A stretch of 37,216 bases of DNA from Alphaproteobacteria bacterium (GTDB lineage: Bacteria; Pseudomonadota; Alphaproteobacteria; Rhizobiales; Rhizobiaceae), in NCBI GenBank assembly GCA_024280375.1, contig JAJRQF010000038.1, forward strand, positions 1 to 37,216. The letters run 5' to 3'. Positions 17,823 to 26,185 of the stretch are shown here, piece after piece (the stretch's first letter is position 1; every line of letters begins with the position of its first letter). The notes below the pieces were generated by a model, which saw nothing but the letters and a program-made list of their open reading frames with translations, searched no databases and was not told the DNA's origin. The position numbers and the translations under genes are program-made.

Positions 17823-18695
17823 CTATCTATAGGATGGATGCCAGAATGTTAATCTTCTTTCTATCAGGGCGACAAGCCCGTAAAATAATGATCCGGCCAA
17901 AGCGGCCATTGCGATTTCGGCCCAAACCATATCCACGTTCATCCGGCCAACCTCGGTCGAGATGCGAAATCCCATGCCAACAATCGGGGTTCCGAAAAAC
18001 TCTGCCACAATCGCCCCGATTAAGGCCAGTGTGGAATTGATTTTCAGCGCATTAAATATAAACGGCAATGCGGCAGGCAGGCGCAGCTTAAACAGGGTTT
18101 GCCAATAGTTCGATGCATAGGTGCGCATCAGATCACGCTCCATGTGGCCTGCGGTTGAAAGACCGGCAACCGTATTCACCAGCATGGGAAAGAAGGTCAT
18201 GACAATGACCACGGCGGCCTTTGACTGCCAGTCAAACCCGAACCACATAACCATAATCGGTGCCATGCCAACAATAGGCAAAGCCGCAACCAGATTGCCG
18301 ATCGGCATCAGCCCTTTGCGCATGAAAGGGGAGCGATCAACCACAATGGCAATGGCAAAGCCGGTAGCACAGCCAACCACATAACCGAACAATACGGCTT
18401 TTAGAAAAGTTTGCTGAAAATCAGCCGCCAAAATGGGCAATGAATTTGCAATACGCACGCCAATCTGGCTTGGCGGCGGAAGAAGAATTGATGGCACCCC
18501 AAGGCCTCGGGTAAGAACTTCCCAGAGGAACAGCAGCGTGAGGCCGAATATAAGCGGGATGGTGAGATTAACAATTGTTCGCGGAATATAAGATTTGATT
18601 TTCATCGTGGACAAATTAGAAACCAGCAACCAGGCCATTATCCAGACAATGATTGTTAACATCCACCCAGTTCGGCCCAAATTTCCGTCGTTCAA
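17823..18695 (-). CDS. ABC transporter permease of the pyrimidine operon, N-terminus cut by an in-frame stop
   Basis: An inner-membrane permease with the core domain intact: IPLIFGLTLLFLWEVLTRGLGVPS, about six hydrophobic segments and the ATPase-contacting loop around MRTYASNYWQTLFKLRLPAALPFI. The coding frame continues upstream to an ATG at 18776 that overlaps the stop of the preceding permease as ATGA, but codon 12 of that longer version is TAG (18741-18743). The version given starts at a TTG (18695); ATGs at 18662 and 18605 are alternatives, none with a clear ribosome site. The severed segment and the next 30 residues would make two extra membrane helices. Whether the protein is still made from an internal start is unknown; the core has no other lesion. 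Confidence 0.75.
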   Translation of the reverse strand: MNDGNLGRTGWMLTIIVWIMAWLLVSNLSTMKIKSYIPRTIVNLTIPLIFGLTLLFLWEVLTRGLGVPSILLPPPSQIGVRIANSLPILAADFQQTFLKAVLFGYVVGCATGFAIAIVVDRSPFMRKGLMPIGNLVAALPIVGMAPIMVMWFGFDWQSKAAVVIVMTFFPMLVNTVAGLSTAGHMERDLMRTYASNYWQTLFKLRLPAALPFIFNALKINSTLALIGAIVAEFFGTPIVGMGFRISTEVGRMNVDMVWAEIAMAALAGSLFYGLVALIERRLTFWHPSYR

Positions 18696-18776
18696 CTGAC
18701 CAAATACAAATGTAGCCGCCGCCCAAATCGCTAGAGTGGCCTATATTACGGCTAGAATTCTTCTAGTATCACTCAT
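18696..18776 (-). pseudogene. Detached N-terminal codons of the permease, ending in TAG at 18741-18743
   Basis: Reading from the ATG at 18776, the eleven codons spell MSDTRRILAVI, then TAG, then in the same frame ATLAIWAAATFVFGQ leading into the downstream permease frame. Both sides together look like one hydrophobic helix. The ATG overlaps the TGA of the upstream gene by ATGA, the usual coupling in this operon, so this is very probably the ancestral start. Confidence 0.75.
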
Positions 18777-19654
18777 TGCGCCATCCCCATGCGTTTGAGG
18801 ACCCGGCGATCAATGACGCCAACCAACCACACTAGAGATGCCGCGAGGAATGCGGCCATAAACAGCGCTGACCAGATTTGAATGGTTTGCCCGTAATAGG
18901 AACCGGCCAGCAACCGCGCACCAAGGCCTGAAATTGCACCGGTTGGCAATTCACCAACAATCGCGCCGACTAATGACGCGGCAATCGCAACTTTTAGCGA
19001 GGTAAACAGAAACGGAATGGATGAGGGCCAGCGCAGCTTCCAGAATAATTGCGCTTTGGAGGCATTATAGGTGTGCATCAAATCAAGCTGCATAATATCG
19101 GGGGAGCGCAAGCCTTTCACCATCCCAACCGCCACCGGGAAGAATGACAAATACATCGAGATAAAAGCCTTGGGCAACAGCCCGGAAATACCTACGGCGT
19201 TCAGCACGACGATAATCATCGGGGCGATTGCCAATATGGGAATGGTCTGGCTGGTGATAATCCACGGCATCAGGCTTTTATCCAGCGTTTGCGAATGGAC
19301 AATACCCACCGCAAGGGCAATGCCCAACAGGGTGCCAAAAGCAAAACCCAGTAGGGTGGAGGAAAGGGTAATCCACGCATGATAGACAAGGCTGCGCTTG
19401 GAGGTGACGTTTTTCAACACCGTGGTTTTCCAGATTTCGCGCACTACCTGATGCGGCGCTGGCAGCACCGGGCGCTTTTGCTCCATGGTTTTCGGTAATA
19501 TCTGACTAAAGGTGATTTCCTTTTTGGCGCGTTCCGCCTGATCGCGCTCAAACGGCGCATTCAGCCATACCACACAGGCATACCAGAATACTATGATTGC
19601 TGTAGTGACAACAAGAACCGGAATTGTTGAGCCTTTGGCGAGGGTTTTCAGCAT
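18773..19654 (-). CDS. ABC transporter permease of the pyrimidine operon
   Basis: A 293-residue inner-membrane permease of the SsuC/TauC-like group. An N-terminal membrane helix (about 10-32) is followed by a periplasmic stretch and the transport domain from about residue 85, with five further hydrophobic segments. The ATPase-contacting loop is around LDLMHTYNASKAQLFWKLRWPSSIPFL, and GAIVGELPTGAISGLGARLL follows as in the family. It lies 45 bases after the ATPase gene. Its TGA overlaps, as ATGA, the ancestral start of the second permease. Ligand assignment to pyrimidines rests on operon context. Confidence 0.9.
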   Translation of the reverse strand: MLKTLAKGSTIPVLVVTTAIIVFWYACVVWLNAPFERDQAERAKKEITFSQILPKTMEQKRPVLPAPHQVVREIWKTTVLKNVTSKRSLVYHAWITLSSTLLGFAFGTLLGIALAVGIVHSQTLDKSLMPWIITSQTIPILAIAPMIIVVLNAVGISGLLPKAFISMYLSFFPVAVGMVKGLRSPDIMQLDLMHTYNASKAQLFWKLRWPSSIPFLFTSLKVAIAASLVGAIVGELPTGAISGLGARLLAGSYYGQTIQIWSALFMAAFLAASLVWLVGVIDRRVLKRMGMAQ

Positions 19655-19699
19655 GAAAAAATCCCAAAAAGCAGCGTTTCGTCGAAATTTAATCCCATA

Positions 19700-20500
19700 T
19701 CACTCATCATAAGAATGCCCCAATCGCAGGCCTTCACGCACCTGATGGGCGATTTCGAGAAATTTTGTGGTTTCGCGAATTTCCAGCGGCCGTTCGGCAC
19801 CCAAATCACAATCAATGATCTCATGAATACGCCCCGGGCGCGGAGACATAACAACTATTTTGGTCGACAGGAACACCGCTTCAGGGATAGAGTGGGTGAC
19901 GAAAACAACGGTCTTTTTGGTCTTGGCCCAAAGCAGCAAGAGTTGCTCGTTTAAATGATCGCGGACAATTTCATCCAGCGCGCCGAAGGGTTCATCCATC
20001 AACAGCATGTCGGGTTCAACCGCTAAAGCGCGAGCGATGGAAGCGCGTTGCTGCATGCCGCCGGACAATTGCCAGGGGTATTTTTTCTCAAAACCATCAA
20101 GGTCAACCAGTGCCATATTACGCGCAATGCGCTCCTGTTGCTCTTTTTTGGATAATCCCATTACCTCGAGCGGCAGGGCAATATTTTTTTCAATCGTCCG
20201 CCACGGATAAAGACCGGCGGCCTGAAAAACATAGCCATAGGCGCGGGCTTTTCGCGCCTCCTCCGGTGTCACACCATTCACCGTGATAGATCCGCCGGTC
20301 GGCGTTTCAAGGTCTGCAATCACCCGCAGTAACGTGGTCTTGCCGCAACCGGAAGGGCCGATGAACGAGACAAACTCACCCTGATTGATGGACAAATCAA
20401 TATCACTCAGCGCATGAACAGGACCATCATTGGTTTCAAATGTCAGCGAGAGTTTATTAGTTTGGATAACGGGGGCGGTCATTTTTTTTGTCTTATTCAT
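19700..20500 (-). CDS. ABC transporter ATP-binding protein of the pyrimidine operon
   Basis: A 266-residue ATPase of the nitrate/sulfonate/taurine/NMT1 transporter group that powers the two permeases. Walker A is GPSGCGKT, the Q-loop is YVFQAAGLYPW, the signature LSGGMQQR, Walker B LLMDEPFGALD and the switch histidine lies in FVTHSIPEA. The ATG at 20500 overlaps the end of the upstream 162-residue gene by eight bases and has a weak GGGGA site. A second ATG at 20482, just after a run of eight A, is a good alternative and is where homology to the family begins (MTAPVIQTNKLSL). The frame is open further upstream, inside the neighbouring gene, and that part is not coding. Confidence 0.92.
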   Translation of the reverse strand: MNKTKKMTAPVIQTNKLSLTFETNDGPVHALSDIDLSINQGEFVSFIGPSGCGKTTLLRVIADLETPTGGSITVNGVTPEEARKARAYGYVFQAAGLYPWRTIEKNIALPLEVMGLSKKEQQERIARNMALVDLDGFEKKYPWQLSGGMQQRASIARALAVEPDMLLMDEPFGALDEIVRDHLNEQLLLLWAKTKKTVVFVTHSIPEAVFLSTKIVVMSPRPGRIHEIIDCDLGAERPLEIRETTKFLEIAHQVREGLRLGHSYDE

Positions 20501-20981
20501 AGTTCCCCATATATTTTTCGCCCGGCATGATAATCGCGGCCACCTTAAAAGCTTTTTCTTTGGTAAGCGTCCATTGGGGAATTCCAGAACCCGGAGGATA
20601 ATCGGCATCGCCGAACTCTCCATTTTTGGGTATCACCTTTGCCAGCCGTTCAGCACCGGTAGTTTTAAAAGTCTCATTTATAATTCTGCCCTTGAGGCTT
20701 TTCATATCAAAGCCATCATCAATAAGTTTTTGCTCGCTGTTTCGCGGGTCTTTCGGATTTGCCAGATGGCCCATCGATACTCCGCCAGATGTTTGGCTAT
20801 AGCCTCGAAACTGAAACTCGCCTGGAAAGGGTTTTGAAAGCATGAACAACAGGGTCCATCCACCCGCCAAACGACCCTGCCGATAGCCCAGCCTCTTTTC
20901 AACTTCAGATGAGGAAACACCTCTCATGTAGAGTGCCTTGGTGAAAAAACCTCGGGCATAAATCGTATTTCCAACATCCAT
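20493..20981 (-). CDS. Hypothetical protein between dihydropyrimidinase and the ABC ATPase
   Basis: A 162-residue protein I do not recognise. It has no signal peptide or clear membrane helix. Visible features are a Gly/Arg/Tyr-rich N-terminal third (LGYRQGRLAGGW, FQFRGYSQTSGG) and a Lys-rich C-terminal half ending MPGEKYMGNYE. The ATG at 20981 has GGAGG eight bases upstream; an open TTG five codons earlier overlaps that site. It starts 37 bases after dihydropyrimidinase and overlaps the ATPase gene by eight bases, so it belongs to the operon and is likely translated. It could be an accessory of uptake or of the hydrolytic enzymes, but nothing in the sequence decides this. Confidence 0.75.
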   Translation of the reverse strand: MDVGNTIYARGFFTKALYMRGVSSSEVEKRLGYRQGRLAGGWTLLFMLSKPFPGEFQFRGYSQTSGGVSMGHLANPKDPRNSEQKLIDDGFDMKSLKGRIINETFKTTGAERLAKVIPKNGEFGDADYPPGSGIPQWTLTKEKAFKVAAIIMPGEKYMGNYE

Positions 20982-21018
20982 CCAACTATCCTCCAACCTT
21001 GCTCAAAGTATATTTACA

Positions 21019-22485
21019 TTAAACTCCACTGGCCGGAATGCCGGTGCGTTCTACCGGCGTCGGGGCGGTCAATTCCTTCCAGCTGGAAAGCGCCTTATTG
21101 ACCGCGCCATTAGGCTGGCGCTTGACGAATTCGCCATGGCCCTCGCGGGTTTTGATCTCACCATCTTCGACCGATACATAACCTCTGGACAATGTATAGC
21201 GCGGCAGGCCTTTAACGTGCTTGCCTTCAAATACATTATAATCAATCGCCGATTGCTGGCTGCCGGCGGTGATGGTTTTTTCCTTTTCAGGGTCCCAAAC
21301 CACAATATCCGCATCAGAGCCCACAAGGATCGCACCCTTTTTGGGGTACATATTGAGGATTTTGGCAATATTGGTCGAGGTGACGGCGACAAACTCGTTC
21401 ATCGTTAAACGACCTGTGGCAACTCCATTGGTCCAAAGCATTGGCAATCGGTCTTCCAGCCCGCCAGTGCCGTTGGGGATTTTGGTGAAATCGCCTACGC
21501 CAAAGCGCTTTTGCTCGGTGGTAAAGGCGCAATGATCGGTCGCGACCACTTGCAGGGAACCCGCTTGCAGGCCGGCCCATAGCGAATCCTGATGCATTTT
21601 GTTGCGGAATGGTGGCGACATGACGCGACGGGCTGCGTGGTCCCAATCCTTGTCGAAATATTCACTTTCATCCAGTGTCAGATGTTGAATAAGCGGCTCA
21701 CCGTAAACCCGCTTGCCCTGTTGGCGGGCCCGGCGAATGGCTTCGTGGCTATCTTCACAAGAGGTGTGCACCACATAAAGCGGCGCGCCTGCCATATCGG
21801 CAATCATAATGGCGCGGTTGGTGGCCTCGCCCTCAACCTGCGGCGGGCGCGAATAGGCATGGGCCTCGGGGCCGGAATTGCCTGCGGCCAATAATTTGGC
21901 GGAAAGTTCTGCAACCACATCGCCATTTTCCGCGTGCACCATCGGGGTGGCCCCAAGTTCGGCGCAACGCTGGAAGGATGCATATAGCTCATCATCATTG
22001 ACCATCAATGCGCCCTTATAGGCAAGGAAATGCTTGAATGTGTTGATGCCGCGTTCTTTCACTACAGTTTCCATCTCGTTGAAAACCTGCTCGCTCCACC
22101 AGGTGATCGCCATATGGAATGAATAGTCACAATTGGCGCGGGTGGATTTATTATCCCACATCTGCAACGCCTCAAGCAGCGATTGGCCGGGTGACGGCAG
22201 GGCAAAATCTACCACCATTGTGGTGCCACCGGAAAGGGCCGCACGGGTGCCGCTCTCAAAATCGTCCGATGAATAGGTGCCCATAAATGGCATTTCCAGA
22301 TGGGTATGCGGGTCGATGCCGCCGGGCATCACATAACAACCGGTAGCATCCAGTGTTTCATCGCCCGACCCACTAGTGGGAAGGTTATCGCCAATCTCGG
22401 TGATAATACCATTGTCGATTTTCACGTCGGCCTTATAGGTGCGATCGGCTGTGACGACGGTGCCGCCCTTAATTACTGTGGTCAT
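21019..22485 (-). CDS. hydA: Dihydropyrimidinase
   Basis: A 488-residue cytosolic zinc amidohydrolase that opens the ring of dihydrouracil or dihydrothymine to N-carbamoyl-beta-alanine or its methyl homologue, the second step of reductive pyrimidine degradation. The metal-binding His60 and His62 lie in GGIDPHTHLEMPF and the carbamylated Lys157 in FLAYKGALMVND. Further on are the motifs MVHAENGDVV, VVHTSCEDS and ATDHCAFTTEQK. The length matches the family. The ATG overlaps the stop of the GH114-like gene as ATGA, with GGGAA seven bases upstream. Hydantoinase activity on related rings is possible, but the operon favours pyrimidines. Confidence 0.95.
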   Translation of the reverse strand: MTTVIKGGTVVTADRTYKADVKIDNGIITEIGDNLPTSGSGDETLDATGCYVMPGGIDPHTHLEMPFMGTYSSDDFESGTRAALSGGTTMVVDFALPSPGQSLLEALQMWDNKSTRANCDYSFHMAITWWSEQVFNEMETVVKERGINTFKHFLAYKGALMVNDDELYASFQRCAELGATPMVHAENGDVVAELSAKLLAAGNSGPEAHAYSRPPQVEGEATNRAIMIADMAGAPLYVVHTSCEDSHEAIRRARQQGKRVYGEPLIQHLTLDESEYFDKDWDHAARRVMSPPFRNKMHQDSLWAGLQAGSLQVVATDHCAFTTEQKRFGVGDFTKIPNGTGGLEDRLPMLWTNGVATGRLTMNEFVAVTSTNIAKILNMYPKKGAILVGSDADIVVWDPEKEKTITAGSQQSAIDYNVFEGKHVKGLPRYTLSRGYVSVEDGEIKTREGHGEFVKRQPNGAVNKALSSWKELTAPTPVERTGIPASGV

Positions 22486-23339
22486 GGCTTGTTCCCGTTT
22501 GTAATTTTAAGTTTTCGGCGAATTGGTTTTGCTATATTTCGGCAGTTCTTGTAATAACTGGTCAGATCCCAATTTTTTAAAATCAGCGATATTCCACGGC
22601 CGGATAGTTCTTTGCAGGCTTTGGCAAAGTCTATTTTTTCTTCAATATACTCAGCATCAAGCACAATTTTTCCCGCATCCAGATAAGGTTTCAACTCATC
22701 GCAAATCTTCTGGGCAAAACAATTTTCTACCATAATAAAATCGAATAATTTCACCAGCTTTGGGATAAGTTCGACGACATTCTTTTGGGCAATTTCGAGA
22801 TTTAGATCTTTTGCAATCTTTACCAGCTTTTCCGCGTAGTGGATTGTGTCTTTCTCAGTTATGTCAAATCCTGAATCATTACTGTAGACGTCCAGGTTGT
22901 CCGCCTCGATTGCATCAAATCCAAACGCAGCGCAGCGCTCAAATCTCTTGACCATAATTGGAAGCAACACTGAAGACTTGCGAATATCCAAGTACCGTTC
23001 ATCCGACCAATTGGATAGGGTTTTACCCATAACGCTTGCCGGGAAACTCGAATAATCGTCACGAAAATCTTCGGCTGTGCCAACGCTCACATAGCAAATA
23101 GTTTTAGTACCCCGGCTTTTGATTGTCTTAATCTCGGCCTTGGTCACATTGTCAGCGTCCAATCCAAAAACATCTACATCTCTGGTTAAATCAAATGGCG
23201 CGCTCAACTGCCAATCCCAGAGCAGGGGTTTTTGAGCGGCTACTGATGCACTGACCTGAAAGCTGAATACAACAAGGCAGACGAAGATCTTTGCTATTAT
23301 GCAACGGTTCTGAATTATTGTTCCCGCTTTCAAATTCAT
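22482..23339 (-). CDS. Exported GH114-like (endo-alpha-1,4-polygalactosaminidase family) protein
   Basis: A 285-residue protein with an N-terminal export signal (hydrophobic IIAKIFVCLVVFSFQVSA, about residues 14-31) and a TIM-barrel-like domain of the GH114/TM1410 family. Matching features are LLWDWQLSAPFDL, the VDVFGLDADN turn, TICYVSVGTAEDFRDDY, WSDERYLDI, and AFGFDAIEADNLDVY with likely acidic catalytic residues. Its ATG (23339) overlaps the upstream hydrolase stop as ATGA and its stop overlaps the dihydropyrimidinase ATG the same way. The open frame upstream of 23339 lies inside the hydrolase gene and is not coding. It looks AT-richer than its neighbours (24 G/C in bases 22741-22800). A role in pyrimidine use is not known. 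Confidence 0.82.
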   Translation of the reverse strand: MNLKAGTIIQNRCIIAKIFVCLVVFSFQVSASVAAQKPLLWDWQLSAPFDLTRDVDVFGLDADNVTKAEIKTIKSRGTKTICYVSVGTAEDFRDDYSSFPASVMGKTLSNWSDERYLDIRKSSVLLPIMVKRFERCAAFGFDAIEADNLDVYSNDSGFDITEKDTIHYAEKLVKIAKDLNLEIAQKNVVELIPKLVKLFDFIMVENCFAQKICDELKPYLDAGKIVLDAEYIEEKIDFAKACKELSGRGISLILKNWDLTSYYKNCRNIAKPIRRKLKITNGNKP

Positions 23340-24583
23340 CCGATAATCTCCGCGGTTTCCACCACTGCATGGAACAAGACATCGGCGCCAGCTGTTGCCC
23401 ATTCTTTCGAAATATCTTCCGCTTCGTTGTGCGAAAGGCCATCTACGCAAGGACACATAATCATAGAGGTCGGCGCGACCTTGTTGACCCAACAGGCATC
23501 GTGGCCAGCACCGGAAATGATGTTCATGTGTGAATAACCCAACCGTTCGGCCGCATTGCGCACGGCGGATACACAGCCCTCATCAAACTCCACTGGATCA
23601 AAACCACCAACTTTTTCGATCTCGAGGCCAAGACCCATTTCATCGCAGATTTCCTTGGCAACAACGGCAAGTCGTTGCTCCATATCCTCGATCACCGCAA
23701 GCTCAGGCGATCTGAAATCAACCGTGAACACCACCTTGCCGGGGATCACATTGCGTGAATTTGGAAAGACATCGATATGGCCGGCAGCACCTACCGCATT
23801 GGGCTTGTGGGACCATGCAATTTCATCGACCTTCTGCAAAATACGCGCCATGCCGAGACCGGCATTTTTGCGCATCGGCATTGGGGTGGAGCCCGTGTGG
23901 CTATCTTTGCCGGTAATGGTGAATTGCGTCCACGAAAGCCCCTGGCCGTGGGTTACAACGCCTATTTCTTTATTTTCAATCTCTAGAATTGGCCCCTGCT
24001 CTATATGCAATTCAAAGAATGCATGCATTTTACGGGCACCCACCTCTTCCTCACCGCGCCAGCCAATGCGCTCCAGCTCGTCACCAAACTTTTTGCCGCC
24101 GGCATCCTCAATGTCATAGGCCCAGTCTTGCTCCAACACACCGGCAAAAACACCGGATGCAAGCATGGCCGGGGCGAAACGCGTGCCCTCCTCATTGGTC
24201 CAGTTGGTCACAACAATCGGGTGTTTGGTTTTAATATCAAGATCATTCAGGGTGCGGATAATTTCCAAGCCCCCGAGCACGCCCAATACACCATCATATT
24301 TACCGCCGGTCGGCTGGGTATCTAAGTGAGAGCCCACATATACTGGCAGTGCTTCTGGATCGGTGCCTTCGCGCCTTGCAAACATGTTGCCCATCTGATC
24401 GACGCCCATGGTTAGGCCTTCTGCCTCGCACCACTTTTGAAACAAATGACGGCCTTCGCCATCTTCATCGGTCAAGGTTTGGCGGTTGTTACCACCGGCC
24501 ACACCGGGGCCGATTTTTGCCATCTCCATCAACATGTCCCAGAGCCGGTCGCCGTTTATTCTGTGATTGCTTTTAAGCGCCAT
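23336..24583 (-). CDS. hydB: N-carbamoyl-beta-alanine amidohydrolase (beta-ureidopropionase, M20-type Zn hydrolase)
   Basis: A 415-residue cytosolic metallohydrolase that splits N-carbamoyl-beta-alanine to beta-alanine, CO2 and ammonia, the third step of the reductive pathway. Metal-binding motifs are GSHLDTQPTGGKYDG (His86, Asp97), TNEEG (Glu131-132), ELHIEQGPILE (His193) and a C-terminal SGAGHDACW. The dimerisation domain follows the first half (FTITGKDSHTGSTPM). AGGAGA, which contains part of the upstream gene's stop codon, lies seven bases before the ATG. Allantoate or other N-carbamoyl-amino acid hydrolysis is the alternative in this family; the neighbours favour beta-alanine formation. 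Confidence 0.92.
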   Translation of the reverse strand: MALKSNHRINGDRLWDMLMEMAKIGPGVAGGNNRQTLTDEDGEGRHLFQKWCEAEGLTMGVDQMGNMFARREGTDPEALPVYVGSHLDTQPTGGKYDGVLGVLGGLEIIRTLNDLDIKTKHPIVVTNWTNEEGTRFAPAMLASGVFAGVLEQDWAYDIEDAGGKKFGDELERIGWRGEEEVGARKMHAFFELHIEQGPILEIENKEIGVVTHGQGLSWTQFTITGKDSHTGSTPMPMRKNAGLGMARILQKVDEIAWSHKPNAVGAAGHIDVFPNSRNVIPGKVVFTVDFRSPELAVIEDMEQRLAVVAKEICDEMGLGLEIEKVGGFDPVEFDEGCVSAVRNAAERLGYSHMNIISGAGHDACWVNKVAPTSMIMCPCVDGLSHNEAEDISKEWATAGADVLFHAVVETAEIIG

Positions 24584-24593
24584 GGTTGGTCTC

Positions 24594-25922
24594 CTAATCC
24601 AGATTTTTCAAAATGTCTCGTAGCGTGTCGAAAATGAAATCAATCTCGCCTTTTTCGATAATCAGCGGTGGGGAAAGGGCAATAATATCGCCGGTTGTGC
24701 GGATCAACAGCCCTTTGTCGTAGGCTTTCAAGAATGCGGTAAAGGCTCGTTTAGTCGGCTCGCCCGCAATCGGTTCAAGCTCGATTGCCCCGATTAGCCC
24801 CATAGTGCGCAGGTCGATCACATGCGGCAGGCCTTTAAGCGAAAATACCGCATCGGCCCAATAATCCGCCAATTCAGTCCCACGGGTTAAAAGCCCATCT
24901 TCCTCATAGGTATCGAGCGTTGCAAGGCCCGCAGCCGATGCCACCGGATTACCCGAATAGGTATAGCCATGCATAAATTCGATCAGGTGCTCCGGCCCGG
25001 TCATGAAGGCATCATAGATTTCTGATTTCACCAGCACAGCACCCATCGGAATAATACCGTTGGTAAGGCCCTTAGCGGTGACCATAATATCAGGTGTTAC
25101 GCCAAAATAGTCGGCAGCAAATGGCGTGCCAAGACGACCAAACCCGGTGATGACCTCATCAAATATCAGCAAAATACCATGCTTGTCGCAAATTTTACGC
25201 AGGCGTTTCAAATAGCCCTTTGGCGGCGGCAATACTCCGGTAGAACCGGCCAGCGGTTCAACGATAACGGCAGCAATAGTGGAAGGGTCATGCAGGGCTG
25301 CAATGCGTTCCAGATCATCGGCAAGTTCTGCTCCGTGTTCCGGCTCATTGCGTGAATAGGCGTTTTTTTCAATGTCATGGGTATGGCGCATATGGTCAAC
25401 GCCGGTGAGCAGCGTGCCAAACATTTTGCGGTTGGAAACAATACCACCAACCGAAATGCCACCGAAATTCACCCCGTGATAGCCGCGCTCGCGACCAATC
25501 AGACGAAAGCGCTCTCCATTGCCCTTTACCCGATGATAGGCCAGCGCCATTTTCAACGCGGTCTCAACGGATTCCGAACCGGAATTGGTGAAAAAGGCAT
25601 GATTGATGCCATCGGGCGCAAGCTGCACAAGCCGTGCGGCCAATTCAAACGCCTTTGGGTGGCCCATTTGAAAGGCTGGCGCATAGTCCAGCTCGTCCAC
25701 CTGTTTGGCCACGGCCTCAACGATTTTCGGCCGACGATGACCGGCATTAACACACCAAAGTCCGGCTGTTGCATCCATCACCTGATTACCCTCAGAGGTG
25801 GTGTAATGCATACGATCAGCTGCCACAAACATGCGCGGCGTTTGCTTGAACTGGCGGTTTGCCGAAAACGGCATCCAGAAACTGTCAAGAGAATTTGACT
25901 TGGCAGCTTTACTGCTTGACAT
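24594..25922 (-). CDS. Beta-alanine/omega-amino acid:pyruvate aminotransferase
   Basis: A 442-residue class III PLP aminotransferase that would convert beta-alanine to malonate semialdehyde (and beta-aminoisobutyrate to its methyl analogue), the exit step of reductive pyrimidine degradation. The PLP lysine is Lys284 in VTAKGLTNG, the cofactor aspartate is Asp255 in LIFDEVITGFGR, and FTNSGSESVETALK and RERGYHGVNFGG are typical. The opening SLDSFWMPFSANRQFK is that of beta-alanine:pyruvate transaminases. It is the first gene of the operon, with GGAGG nine bases before the ATG, and sits next to divergent RutR-type regulators. Amine donors other than beta-alanine cannot be excluded from sequence. 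Confidence 0.93.
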   Translation of the reverse strand: MSSSKAAKSNSLDSFWMPFSANRQFKQTPRMFVAADRMHYTTSEGNQVMDATAGLWCVNAGHRRPKIVEAVAKQVDELDYAPAFQMGHPKAFELAARLVQLAPDGINHAFFTNSGSESVETALKMALAYHRVKGNGERFRLIGRERGYHGVNFGGISVGGIVSNRKMFGTLLTGVDHMRHTHDIEKNAYSRNEPEHGAELADDLERIAALHDPSTIAAVIVEPLAGSTGVLPPPKGYLKRLRKICDKHGILLIFDEVITGFGRLGTPFAADYFGVTPDIMVTAKGLTNGIIPMGAVLVKSEIYDAFMTGPEHLIEFMHGYTYSGNPVASAAGLATLDTYEEDGLLTRGTELADYWADAVFSLKGLPHVIDLRTMGLIGAIELEPIAGEPTKRAFTAFLKAYDKGLLIRTTGDIIALSPPLIIEKGEIDFIFDTLRDILKNLD

Positions 25923-25940
25923 ACGCGTTCCTCCCTGGTG

Positions 25941-25961
25941 CCTCGAATGATAAATTCGAGG
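25941..25961 (-). promoter_or_regulatory. Leader hairpin before the pyrimidine operon
   Basis: CCTCGAAT (25941-25948) and ATTCGAGG (25954-25961) form a perfect 8-bp stem with a GATAA loop, a few bases upstream of the ribosome site of the aminotransferase. Another TTCGAA...TCGAA pair lies at about 25979-25998. It may be an operator or an mRNA hairpin affecting initiation. Unassigned. Confidence 0.45.
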
Positions 25962-26185
25962 TATTATCCAGCGCCTCTATTCGAATTTGTGGCTCGAAAG
26001 GACGCCAGTTTTTATTTTTCATTCATCCGGCTTACAGAATTTAAGTTTCCTTTTCAGCAAGCAACGACTATCTTGAAAACTTAAAACCCACCGCTTAGGT
26101 GAATACCTATATTGTCAGCAAAATTGAATTTTATTTTTATTATATGTTACAAAACAAAATCGCTGGTTGGATTAGAATATCATTG

